A stretch of 17,636 bases of DNA, taken from assembly GCA_030731695.1 (NCBI GenBank), contig JANQTK010000086.1:1-17636 (forward strand), given 5' to 3'. A program made the position numbers and the translations under genes. Under the pieces are notes generated by a model that made no database searches, had not been told where the DNA came from, and saw only the letters and a list, made by a program, of their open reading frames with translations. Source of the stretch: Polaribacter sp. (GTDB lineage: Bacteria > Bacteroidota > Bacteroidia > Flavobacteriales > Flavobacteriaceae). Positions 1-6,843 of this stretch are shown piece by piece; position 1 is the stretch's first letter; the number at the start of each line of letters is the position of its first letter.

Positions 1-2
1 GG

Positions 3-80
3 ATTTTTGTTCAGCGAATTTTTCAAGGAAGCAATTATGAAAAGCGAATTGAACAACGTACTGTAAGAAAAAATCAATAA
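3..80 (+). CDS. scoA: CoA transferase subunit A, C-terminal fragment (partial)
   Basis: The frame opening at base 3 encodes 25 residues (IFVQRIFQGS..., ending ...RTVRKNQ) and stops at 78-80. The body of the gene lies upstream of the window. This tail resembles the C-terminus of the alpha subunit of 3-oxoacid (succinyl/acetoacetyl) CoA transferases. The stop is only 2 bases before the start of the beta subunit at 83, the normal scoA-scoB arrangement. The two subunits together move CoA between succinyl-CoA and acetoacetate or related acids. The call rests on a short tail plus the neighbour, so the family is likely but the exact substrate is inference. Confidence 0.75.
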   Translation: MFVQRIFQGSNYEKRIEQRTVRKNQ

Positions 81-82
81 CC

Positions 83-739
83 ATGGCACTAGATAAGAAT
101 TTAATAGCAAAAAGAATTGCACAAGAAGTTCAAAACGGATACTATGTAAATCTCGGAATTGGCATTCCAACCTTGGTAGCAAATTATGTACGTGAAGATA
201 TTGAAGTAGAATTTCAATCAGAAAATGGGGTTTTAGGAATGGGACCTTTTCCTTTTGAAGGGGAAGAAGATGCAGACATTATTAATGCTGGTAAACAAAC
301 CATCACTACAATGCCTGGTGCCAGTTTTTTTGACTCGGCAACTAGTTTTTCCATGATTCGTGGAAAACATGTACATCTTACGATTTTGGGAGCCATGGAA
401 GTTTCTCAAAATGGGGATATTGCCAATTGGAAAATCCCAGGAAAAATGGTCAAAGGAATGGGAGGTGCCATGGATTTAGTGGCTTCTGCTGAAAATATCA
501 TTGTTGCTATGATGCACACCAATAAGGAAGGAGAATCCAAAATTTTAAAACAATGTACTTTGCCTTTAACTGGTGTAGGTTGTGTAAAAAAAGTAGTGAC
601 TAATTTGGCAGTTTTAGAAGTTAAAAACAATGCTTTTTACTTACTAGAAAGAGCTCCTGGAGTTTCTGTAGAAGAAATACAAAAAGCAACTGAAGGAACT
701 TTAATTATTGAAGGAGAAATTCCTGAAATGGCTTTTTAA
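83..739 (+). CDS. scoB: 3-oxoacid CoA-transferase subunit B
   Basis: A 218-residue protein of the usual length for the beta subunit of class I CoA transferases. Near the N-terminus is NLGIGIPTLVA (residues 23-33). It is followed by SENGVLGMGP (46-55), the family signature, in which Glu47 is the catalytic glutamate that forms the glutamyl-CoA thioester. The alpha subunit ends 2 bases upstream, so the two are surely co-transcribed and translated together. The heterodimer probably activates acetoacetate (or a similar short 3-oxo acid) with succinyl-CoA in the cytoplasm. The start ATG at 83 is supported by this spacing and by the typical N-terminus MALDKNLIAKRIA. Exact acid specificity cannot be read from the sequence. 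Confidence 0.93.
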   Translation: MALDKNLIAKRIAQEVQNGYYVNLGIGIPTLVANYVREDIEVEFQSENGVLGMGPFPFEGEEDADIINAGKQTITTMPGASFFDSATSFSMIRGKHVHLTILGAMEVSQNGDIANWKIPGKMVKGMGGAMDLVASAENIIVAMMHTNKEGESKILKQCTLPLTGVGCVKKVVTNLAVLEVKNNAFYLLERAPGVSVEEIQKATEGTLIIEGEIPEMAF

Positions 740-833
740 AACAAGTACTTATTATTAAGACAAGTAATTAAAAATTAATTTTCGAATAGCTATTTCTTAG
801 CAATCTCCGCTCAAATTACTCTTAATTCCTTAA

Positions 834-864
834 TTGATTCATAAAATTTTGAATAATGAATCAA
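834..864. repeat. Perfect 9-bp inverted repeat
   Basis: TTGATTCAT at 834-842 is the exact reverse complement of ATGAATCAA at 856-864, separated by 13 bases that include AAAATTTT. No T-run follows, so it does not look like an intrinsic terminator. The right arm lies between the two halves of a possible promoter (848-879), which would suit an operator. This role is inference. Confidence 0.5.
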
Positions 865-879
865 ATATTGTTAATATTG
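848..879 (+). promoter_or_regulatory. Possible promoter upstream of xth
   Basis: TTTG at 848-851, a 20-base spacer, then TAATATTG at 872-879. This matches the Bacteroidota pattern TTTG-N17-23-TAnnTTTG with one mismatch in the -7 element. It would give a leader of roughly 150 bases before xth, which is long. In such AT-rich DNA a one-mismatch match can arise by chance. Confidence 0.28.
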
Positions 880-1035
880 CCAATTCAAAAAAATATTTTC
901 CAACAGCATAAGCTGTACATAAAGTAAAACGTTTCTGAAGAGCAAGTCAAATAGTTGTTTTTCAATACAAAATAAAACAATAAAATTCAGATTTTTGCGT
1001 TTCTCAACTTTCGGAAAATTAAAATAAAACTTTTA

Positions 1036-1797
1036 ATGAAAATCATATCATACAATGTAAACGGAATCAGAGCTGCTTTAAACAAAGGATTTATTCAATG
1101 GTTACAAGCTGCAAATCCTGATGTGATTTGCATTCAAGAAACCAAAGCACATAAAGATCAGTTGGTTCTTTCTGAATTTGAAAACGCAGGATATCCTTAC
1201 CATTATTGGTTTTCGGCAGAAAAAAAAGGGTATTCTTCTGTAGCTATTTTTTGTAAAAATGAACCTAAAAATGTCGTTTACGGAACAGGAATTAAAACGA
1301 TGGATGCTGAAGGAAGAAACTTACGTGTAGATTTTGATCAAGTTTCCATTATGAGTTTGTATCTTCCGTCCGGAACAAATGATGATAGATTGGGTTTTAA
1401 GTTTAAGTATATGGATGATTTTCAGGTATATATCAATCAATTAAAACAAGAAATTCCGAATTTAATTATCTGTGGAGATTATAATATTTGTCATCAAGAA
1501 ATTGATATTCACAACCCAAAAATGAAAGATGTTTCTGGTTTTTTACCTGAAGAACGAAAATGGATGGGTGAATTTATAAATAACGGATTTATAGATAGTT
1601 ATCGTTATGTAAATCCCGAAAAACAAGAATATTCTTGGTGGAGTTATAGAGCGAATTCACGGGCAAATAACAAAGGTTGGCGTTTGGATTATGCCATGGT
1701 TGCAGCGCCACTAAAAAATCATATTTCGAGAGCATATATTTTGTCAGAAGCAAAACATTCTGATCATTGTCCAATTGCACTTGAATTAAACTTTTAA
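1036..1797 (+). CDS. xth: Exodeoxyribonuclease III (AP endonuclease, ExoA/Xth family)
   Basis: A 253-residue cytoplasmic enzyme that cuts DNA at abasic sites and removes 3'-blocked ends in base-excision repair. It has the full endonuclease/exonuclease/phosphatase fold signature. MKIISYNVNGIRAA opens the protein (Asn7), and CIQETK carries the metal-binding Glu35. GDYNICH carries Asp148 and Asn150, GWRLDY carries Asp218, and HSDHCP carries the Asp243-His244 pair at the C-terminus. Length is normal for the family. The stop TAA at 1795-1797 shares its last A with the ATG of the next gene, so translation of the two is probably coupled. It is the first gene of a three-gene run ending at 4290. No Shine-Dalgarno sequence is seen, only an A-rich stretch before the ATG, as is usual in this phylum. 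Confidence 0.96.
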   Translation: MKIISYNVNGIRAALNKGFIQWLQAANPDVICIQETKAHKDQLVLSEFENAGYPYHYWFSAEKKGYSSVAIFCKNEPKNVVYGTGIKTMDAEGRNLRVDFDQVSIMSLYLPSGTNDDRLGFKFKYMDDFQVYINQLKQEIPNLIICGDYNICHQEIDIHNPKMKDVSGFLPEERKWMGEFINNGFIDSYRYVNPEKQEYSWWSYRANSRANNKGWRLDYAMVAAPLKNHISRAYILSEAKHSDHCPIALELNF

Positions 1798-3305
1798 TGA
1801 TTATGAACAAATTTTTAGTAATCCTCTTTTTCTCTTTTTCCCTTTTTTCGCAGACAAAAGTTGACAGCATTTCAATAAAAAAAGACTCTTTAAAAGCGTT
1901 TAAAAACAACCCTTTTTTTTCTGATAAAGATTTAAAGAAAATAGATAGTTTAATAGTTCAGCAAGCTTTTAGTTCTACTTTTATTGATACGCTAAACTTT
2001 GTGATGAATGATAAAGACATCGAAAATAATTCAATTGTTGCGTTGACAACCGAGGTTTTGAAAGCAAGGCTTTTTCAACTGAATCAAAACACTCCTTTCA
2101 ATTTAGCTTACAACCCTGCTTTAGAAAAAGTAATCAATAGTTATTTGGTTCAAAGAAGAAAACAATTTCCTGAGTTGATGTCAAGAGCAAAGTATTATTT
2201 TCCAATGTTTGAAAAATATTTGGATAAGTATGATATTCCGTTGGAAATGAAATACTTGGCGGTTGTGGAATCAGCTTTAATTCCAAATATCAAATCGCAT
2301 GCAGGTGCAACAGGTTTATGGCAATTTATGTTTGGAACTGGAAAATTATATGATTTAAAAGTAAGTTCGTATGTTGATGAGCGTCAAGATCCTGTAAAAT
2401 CAACCATTGCAGCTTGCGAATATTTGAGTAGGTTATTTAAAGTTTTTGGTGATTGGGATTTGGCTTTAGCTGCCTATAATTCAGGTCCAGGAAATGTTTT
2501 AAAAGCTATCAAACGTTCGGGAGGTCAAAAAAATTATTGGAATATTCGTCAATATTTACCAAGGGAAACTGCAAGTTATGTGCCTGCATTTTATGCAACT
2601 ATGTATATTTTTGAATATGCAGAAGAGCATCAATTGTATCCCAATATGCCAAGATTTTATGATTTTGAAACTGATACTGTTCAAGTAAAAAGGACCATTG
2701 GCTTTGATCAAATTTCAGAAGTTATTGGTTTAGAACAAGAGGTTTTAACGTTTTTAAATCCATCATATAAACTCGATGTAATTCCTTTTGTGGCAGATAG
2801 AAATTACGCTTTGCGTTTGCCAAAACACAAAATCATCGATTTTTTAGACAAAGAACATGAAATTTATGCATTGGCAGATTTAGACGACTCTAAAAGAGAA
2901 AAGCCTTTGCCAGAGAATTTTGCAATGGATAAAAGCATCCGTTATAAAGTGAAAAGTGGTGATAACTTAGGGAAAATTGCCATGAAATTTGGTGTTAGAG
3001 TCAGTGATTTGAAAAATTGGAATAAGTTAAAAACAAGTAGTATCAATGTTGGACAAAGGCTCAATATTTTTGCTAAAAAAAATGCTGAAGTAGCAAAAGT
3101 AGCAACTAAAACAGCTGAAAGAACTACTTTTATCATACCTGAAAACGCAAAATTTGAAGTGTATGAAGTGAAAGAAGGAGACTCACTTTGGATTATTTCG
3201 AAAAAATTTGATAAAATTTCTATTGATGATTTGAAAAAGTGGAACAATATTTGGGATGAAAATAAATTGAAACCGGGTATGAAACTCAAAATTCTTAAAA
3301 GCTAA
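1797..3305 (+). CDS. Secreted lytic transglycosylase with two LysM domains (MltD-like)
   Basis: A 502-residue envelope protein that should cleave the glycan strands of peptidoglycan to 1,6-anhydro-muropeptides. A hydrophobic signal sequence spans residues 4-18 (FSLFS just before QTK). The SLT (GH23) domain covers about 135-275: the catalytic glutamate is Glu158 in VVESAL, followed by GATGLWQFM (170-178) and the AAYNSGPGNV motif (225-234). Two LysM peptidoglycan-binding modules lie at about 382-426 (YKVKSGDNLGKIA) and 454-500 (YEVKEGDSLWIIS). The start ATG at 1797 overlaps the xth stop, and a second ATG at 1803 would also give a good signal peptide. No lipobox cysteine is visible, so it is probably periplasmic or surface-bound through LysM rather than lipid-anchored. 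It is followed 4 bases later by a lipoprotein gene. Confidence 0.92.
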   Translation: MIMNKFLVILFFSFSLFSQTKVDSISIKKDSLKAFKNNPFFSDKDLKKIDSLIVQQAFSSTFIDTLNFVMNDKDIENNSIVALTTEVLKARLFQLNQNTPFNLAYNPALEKVINSYLVQRRKQFPELMSRAKYYFPMFEKYLDKYDIPLEMKYLAVVESALIPNIKSHAGATGLWQFMFGTGKLYDLKVSSYVDERQDPVKSTIAACEYLSRLFKVFGDWDLALAAYNSGPGNVLKAIKRSGGQKNYWNIRQYLPRETASYVPAFYATMYIFEYAEEHQLYPNMPRFYDFETDTVQVKRTIGFDQISEVIGLEQEVLTFLNPSYKLDVIPFVADRNYALRLPKHKIIDFLDKEHEIYALADLDDSKREKPLPENFAMDKSIRYKVKSGDNLGKIAMKFGVRVSDLKNWNKLKTSSINVGQRLNIFAKKNAEVAKVATKTAERTTFIIPENAKFEVYEVKEGDSLWIISKKFDKISIDDLKKWNNIWDENKLKPGMKLKILKS

Positions 3306-3309
3306 CTTT

Positions 3310-4290
3310 ATGAAAAATTTTCTTTTTATTGCAATTACTTCCATTTTATTTATCTCTTGTATGGGAAATGATAAATATGTTTTAAAAGATTCCATTGGAA
3401 GCGTCAACAAAGTAATGGTTGTTGCAAAAGTAAGTGATTGGACAGGAGATATTGGTCAAGAAATTAGAACTTCTTTTGGTGAATTAATGGTTGGTTTACC
3501 ACAACCAGAACCAATTTTAACACTTTCGCAAGTGGCTCCAAGCGGATTTTCGGCAATGATGAAAGCGCACAGAAATTTACTAATTGTTTCAGAATCGGAT
3601 AATGAAGGATTCTCTGTAAAAAAGAATGTTTTTGCGCAACCACAAACCATTGTGTATGTTCAAGGAAAAGATGATGAAACTATTATTAAATTGCTACAAA
3701 AACACAAAAACGATATCAAAGAAATTTTTATTGATGCAGATATCAAGTTTACTCAACGTATTTTTGAGAAAGATAAATTGGCAGAAGATCAATTTAAAAC
3801 CATCAAAAAATTAGGAATTTCTTTAACCATTCCAACAACTTTTAAATTGGTTGATGATACAGGAGAATTTCTTTGGTTGCGTCAGCATTTATTAAGTGGA
3901 ATCGCAAAAACGGGTAGCAATAACATTTTGGTATATTCCATTCCATTAGAAAATGAAGAAACAGTTGCCGATAATATTGTGGCTGTGAGAGATAGTATTG
4001 GAAAAAAATACATACCAGGTTCGTTTGAAGGTATGTATATGATAACCGAAGAAGCCTATACTCCATTTACTTTTGATGCAACTATTGATGGAAAAAAAGC
4101 ATATGAAACTCGTGGAAAATGGGAAGTAAAAGATGATTTTATGGCAGGTCCATTTTTAAATTATTCAATAATTGATAAAAAAAATAACAGAGTTGTTGTT
4201 TTTGAAGGATTTACATACGCGCCTTCAGTAAATAAAAGAGCCTTTGTTTTTGAATTAGAAGCCATTGCAAAATCTATGAAAATAAACTAA
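3310..4290 (+). CDS. DUF4837 family lipoprotein
   Basis: A 326-residue predicted lipoprotein. The N-terminus MKNFLFIAITSILFISC is a lipoprotein signal peptide with Cys17 as the likely lipidated residue. The mature part fits the DUF4837 family known from Bacteroidota. It begins with a segment on binding or handling (VNKVMVVAKVSDWTG, about 32-46), carries QPEPILTLSQ (about 65-74), and has a second half with GSFEGMYMITEEAYTPF. The function of the family is not known to me. It starts 4 bases after the transglycosylase stop and is closed by a strong terminator, so it is the last gene of the xth-transglycosylase run. The context suggests a role in the envelope near peptidoglycan turnover, which is inference. 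Confidence 0.82.
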   Translation: MKNFLFIAITSILFISCMGNDKYVLKDSIGSVNKVMVVAKVSDWTGDIGQEIRTSFGELMVGLPQPEPILTLSQVAPSGFSAMMKAHRNLLIVSESDNEGFSVKKNVFAQPQTIVYVQGKDDETIIKLLQKHKNDIKEIFIDADIKFTQRIFEKDKLAEDQFKTIKKLGISLTIPTTFKLVDDTGEFLWLRQHLLSGIAKTGSNNILVYSIPLENEETVADNIVAVRDSIGKKYIPGSFEGMYMITEEAYTPFTFDATIDGKKAYETRGKWEVKDDFMAGPFLNYSIIDKKNNRVVVFEGFTYAPSVNKRAFVFELEAIAKSMKIN

Positions 4291-4311
4291 CAAAAAGAGA
4301 AACCTTATTTT

Positions 4312-4344
4312 AAAAATCTGAAACTATGTTTCAGATTTTTTTTT
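4312..4344 (+). terminator. Intrinsic terminator after the DUF4837 gene
   Basis: A 12-bp perfect stem, AAAATCTGAAAC (4313-4324) with GTTTCAGATTTT (4328-4339), a 3-base loop (TAT) and a run of nine T at 4336-4344. It sits 22 bases after the stop codon and separates the xth run from the next gene. Confidence 0.88.
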
Positions 4345-4374
4345 ACAATATACTTAAAGTCAGAAGTTTATTTT

Positions 4375-4382
4375 TATATTTG
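4375..4382 (+). promoter_or_regulatory. -7 promoter element of the DUF1761 gene
   Basis: TATATTTG matches the Bacteroidota -7 consensus TAnnTTTG exactly and lies 26 bases before the ATG at 4409, just after the terminator of the preceding run. No clear TTG is present 17-23 bases upstream, so the -33 half is weak. Confidence 0.5.
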
Positions 4383-4408
4383 AGCATCAATCAAAAAACT
4401 TTTTTATC

Positions 4409-4909
4409 ATGGAAATGAACTTTTTAATTTTTTTCTTAGCGGCATTAGTGCCTACAGTAACTGGTTTTATTTGGTATGGTCCTTTATTTGGCAATGCTTG
4501 GATGAAAGAATTGGGTTTTACAAAAGAATCTTTAGAAGGAGGAAATATGTTTGTAATTTTAGGATTATCCTACGTATTTAGTTTATTCATAGCTGTTTTT
4601 TTAATGCCTGCAACTATTCATCAAATGGGAGTGTATTCAACGTTGGCAGGTGAGCCAGGTTTTGCAACACAAACTGGAGAAGCTTTTTCTTATTTTCAGG
4701 AGTTTTTAGCCAATTATGGAGATCGTTTCCGAACTTTTAAGCATGGTGCGTTTCATGGAGTATTATCAGGAATTTTTTTGGCTTTGCCATTGATTGCCAT
4801 AAATTCTTTATTTGAAAGAAAAAGTTTCAAATATATCGCCATTCATGCTGGATATTGGATACTAACTTTGGCAATTATGGGTGGAATTATCTGCCAATTT
4901 GGAATGTGA
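4409..4909 (+). CDS. DUF1761-family integral membrane protein
   Basis: A 166-residue membrane protein. Four hydrophobic segments are visible at about residues 4-22, 46-66, 112-130 and 138-162. The N-terminal pattern (ALVPTVTGFIWYGPLFGNAWMKELGF) is typical of DUF1761, which is described only as a membrane family, and no reaction or substrate is known to me. Two ATGs (4409 and 4415) are close together; the first is used here. It appears to be a single-gene unit: an upstream terminator ends at 4344, its own -7 element is at 4375-4382, and a hairpin follows at 4921-4963. It faces trpS tail to tail. No sign of transfer or damage. Confidence 0.8.
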   Translation: MEMNFLIFFLAALVPTVTGFIWYGPLFGNAWMKELGFTKESLEGGNMFVILGLSYVFSLFIAVFLMPATIHQMGVYSTLAGEPGFATQTGEAFSYFQEFLANYGDRFRTFKHGAFHGVLSGIFLALPLIAINSLFERKSFKYIAIHAGYWILTLAIMGGIICQFGM

Positions 4910-4920
4910 TTTTCTATTTT

Positions 4921-4963
4921 AAACATAAAAAAATCTCAACTTATTTGGGATTTTTTTATGTTT
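4921..4963. terminator. Bidirectional intrinsic terminator between DUF1761 gene and trpS
   Basis: A 19-bp stem, left arm 4921-4939 and right arm 4945-4963, with one G-U pair and a 5-base loop (CTTAT). The arms contain a 7-A run (left) and a 7-T run (right), so the transcript from either strand ends in a hairpin with a U-rich tract. It lies 12 bases after the DUF1761 stop and 8 bases after the trpS stop on the other strand. Confidence 0.82.
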
Positions 4964-4970
4964 TTAAAAA

Positions 4971-5939
4971 TTAATATCCAATTTTTTCACGAACTCTTTT
5001 CAAAACCTCATTTGCAACAATCGTTGCTTTTTTAGCGCCAATTTCAAGTGCTGCATCTATTTCATCTTTATGAGTTATAAAGTGATTGTAACGTTCTCTT
5101 ATAGCTGAAAATTCATTAACAACCAATTCATACAATGCTTGTTTTGCATAACCATATCCATAATTTCCGCCTTCATAGTTGGCTTTCATTTCTTGGACTT
5201 GTGTTTCAGAAGCCAATAATTTATACAAAGCAAAAATAGTGTCAGTTTCAGTGTTTTTAGGTTCTTCTAAAGGAGTGCTATCAGTTTGAATAGACATTAT
5301 TTGCTTGCGTAACTGTTTGTCTGGCAAGAAAATATTAATGGTGTTTTCTCTTGATTTACTCATTTTTTCACCATCAGTTCCAGGAACTAATTTTGTGTCA
5401 TCCTGAATTTTTGCCTCAGGAATAATCATAGTTTCACCAATCAAATTATTGAATCTGCTAGCAACATCACGTGTCATTTCTAAATGTTGTAATTGATCTT
5501 TTCCAACAGGAACAATTTCTGCATCATACAGCAAAATATCTGCAGCCATCAACATTGGGTAGGAAAATAATCCAGCATTTACATCTGCCAATCTATCAGC
5601 TTTGTCCTTAAAACTATGCGCTAAGGTTAACCTTTGAAATGGAAAAAAACAGCTCAAATACCAAGAAAGTTCTGTCACTTGAGGAATATCACTTTGTCTG
5701 TAAAAAACAGTTTTGTTGATGTCTAAACCACAAGCCAACCAAGTTGCAGCAGTACTGTAGGTATTTTCTCTAAGCTGTTTTCCATCCTTAATTTGTGTTA
5801 AAGAATGCATATCAGCAATGAATAAAAACGATTCATTTTTAGGATCATTTGCCATTTTAATAGCTGGTAAAATGGCTCCTAATAAATTCCCTAAATGTGG
5901 CGTTCCTGTGCTTTGTACTCCCGTTAAAATTCTAGACAT
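4971..5939 (-). CDS. trpS: Tryptophanyl-tRNA synthetase
   Basis: A 322-residue class I aminoacyl-tRNA synthetase that charges tRNA-Trp with tryptophan in the cytoplasm. The HIGH-type ATP-binding motif is PHLGN (residues 14-18) following TGVQSTG, and the KMSKS loop is GEKMSKSREN at 190-199. The central MLMAADILLYDAEIVPVGKDQ (129-149), with its AD and GKDQ elements, is characteristic of TrpS. Length is normal for bacterial TrpS. The ATG at 5939 fits the standard MSRILTGVQ start. The gene stands alone on the minus strand, with a good promoter match at 5986-6015 and a shared terminator at 4921-4963. It is divergent from plsC. No T-box or leader peptide with Trp codons is visible in the roughly 40-base leader. 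Confidence 0.97.
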   Translation of the reverse strand: MSRILTGVQSTGTPHLGNLLGAILPAIKMANDPKNESFLFIADMHSLTQIKDGKQLRENTYSTAATWLACGLDINKTVFYRQSDIPQVTELSWYLSCFFPFQRLTLAHSFKDKADRLADVNAGLFSYPMLMAADILLYDAEIVPVGKDQLQHLEMTRDVASRFNNLIGETMIIPEAKIQDDTKLVPGTDGEKMSKSRENTINIFLPDKQLRKQIMSIQTDSTPLEEPKNTETDTIFALYKLLASETQVQEMKANYEGGNYGYGYAKQALYELVVNEFSAIRERYNHFITHKDEIDAALEIGAKKATIVANEVLKRVREKIGY

Positions 5940-5985
5940 ACGTTTGTTTTAAACTATTTTTTGATGCTTCAAAAAAATGTGTCTG

Positions 5986-6015
5986 CAAAAATAAGGTTTT
6001 GTTTCAAAAAATCAA
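5986..6015 (-). promoter_or_regulatory. trpS promoter
   Basis: Read on the minus strand: TTG (complement of 6013-6015), a 19-base spacer, then TATTTTTG (complement of 5986-5993). This agrees with TTG-N17-23-TAnnTTTG in both halves. The predicted leader to the ATG at 5939 is about 40 bases. Confidence 0.6.
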
Positions 6016-6034
6016 TCAAACAACAAAATATTAG

Positions 6035-6042
6035 TATTTTTG
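6035..6042 (+). promoter_or_regulatory. -7 promoter element directly before plsC
   Basis: TATTTTTG is an exact TAnnTTTG match whose last base is 6 bases before the ATG at 6049. If used, transcription would begin at or within a few bases of the start codon, giving a leaderless or nearly leaderless mRNA. No matching -33 TTG is seen at the right distance. Confidence 0.48.
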
Positions 6043-6048
6043 GCGCGT

Positions 6049-6843
6049 ATGAAATTTTTAAAAATTCCGTTTTTATTTCTTTGGAGGATGTGGTTTTACA
6101 TCCTTTTATTGATTACAATTTTAGTAATGATTCCATTTTTGCTAATTTTGACTACTGATGAAAAATACTATGCAACTTTTTGGAAAATGGTGCGTATTTG
6201 GGCTAAAATTTTGGTGTATGGAATGGGTTTTTGTTTAAATGTCATTGCAGATCAACACATTGAAAAAAATAAGAGTTACTTATTTTGCCCTAATCACTCC
6301 TCATTATTAGATGCTTTTATTTTAATCATCTTAAGTAAAAACCCCATTGTTTTTATTGGAAAACAAGAGTTTGTGAAAATTCCGGTTTTTGGTTTTTTTT
6401 ACAAAAGAGTGGTAATTATGGTAGACAGAAGCAGTCCTGAAAGCAGAAAAAATGTATTTGAGGAGGCTAAAAAGCGTTTAAAAAATGGGGTTAGTTTGGG
6501 AATTTTCCCTGAAGGATTGGTACCCACTGAAAATATAATTTTAGCACCTTTTAAAAATGGCGCTTTTAGCTTGGCAATAGAATTTCAAATTCCCATTGTT
6601 CCTCAAGTTTATTTTGACGGAAAGCGCTTGTTTTCCTGGGATTTTTGGAAAGGTGGTCCAGGAACAATAAGAGTACATCAACACAAATTTATTGAAACAG
6701 TCGAATTGCAATTGCAAGATGTTGAATCATTAAAACAACAAACTTTTCAATTGATTTACAATGATTTAGTGAATGACAAAAAATATATGGACGATACAAA
6801 CAGACCTAATAATGAGAAAGAATTTAAATCACCATTATCCTGA
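6049..6843 (+). CDS. plsC: 1-acyl-sn-glycerol-3-phosphate acyltransferase (PlsC-like)
   Basis: A 264-residue membrane-associated acyltransferase of the PlsC/LPLAT family, which adds an acyl chain to lysophosphatidic acid in phospholipid synthesis. A strongly hydrophobic N-terminal segment covers residues about 15-35. The NHxxxxD catalytic motif is NHSSLLD (82-88, His83 and Asp88), and the substrate-binding motif is FPEG (153-156). A PIVPQVYFDG segment follows at 182-191. I chose ATG 6049 over a TTG at 6040, because the TTG lies inside the probable -7 element and only adds three residues. The 3' end overlaps the hemolysin III-like gene by 32 bases. PlsC relatives also acylate other lipids such as ornithine lipid, so the exact acceptor is not certain. 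Confidence 0.88.
   Translation: MKFLKIPFLFLWRMWFYILLLITILVMIPFLLILTTDEKYYATFWKMVRIWAKILVYGMGFCLNVIADQHIEKNKSYLFCPNHSSLLDAFILIILSKNPIVFIGKQEFVKIPVFGFFYKRVVIMVDRSSPESRKNVFEEAKKRLKNGVSLGIFPEGLVPTENIILAPFKNGAFSLAIEFQIPIVPQVYFDGKRLFSWDFWKGGPGTIRVHQHKFIETVELQLQDVESLKQQTFQLIYNDLVNDKKYMDDTNRPNNEKEFKSPLS

Larger units (their letters stand above)
740..1035. other. Intergenic region between scoB and xth
   Basis: About 296 bases without a credible gene. It is very AT-rich. It holds a perfect 9-bp inverted repeat (834-842 and 856-864), a possible promoter (848-879) and a small 5-bp hairpin (903-907 with 912-916). I see no strong intrinsic terminator directly after scoB. The only short reading frame (ATG at 856, 23 codons) has no coding character. 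Confidence 0.6.

Noticed and set aside
903..916. Small hairpin ACAGC-ATAA-GCTGT
   Set aside because: Only a 5-bp stem with no T-run, too weak to call a terminator or regulatory structure.
856..927. 23-codon reading frame in the intergenic region before xth
   Set aside because: It starts within the inverted repeat and has no signal peptide, family resemblance or coding bias. In AT-rich intergenic DNA such a frame is expected by chance.
5961..6158. 65-residue frame overlapping the start of plsC
   Set aside because: It lies mainly in the trpS-plsC promoter region and in another frame of plsC, which has clear catalytic motifs.
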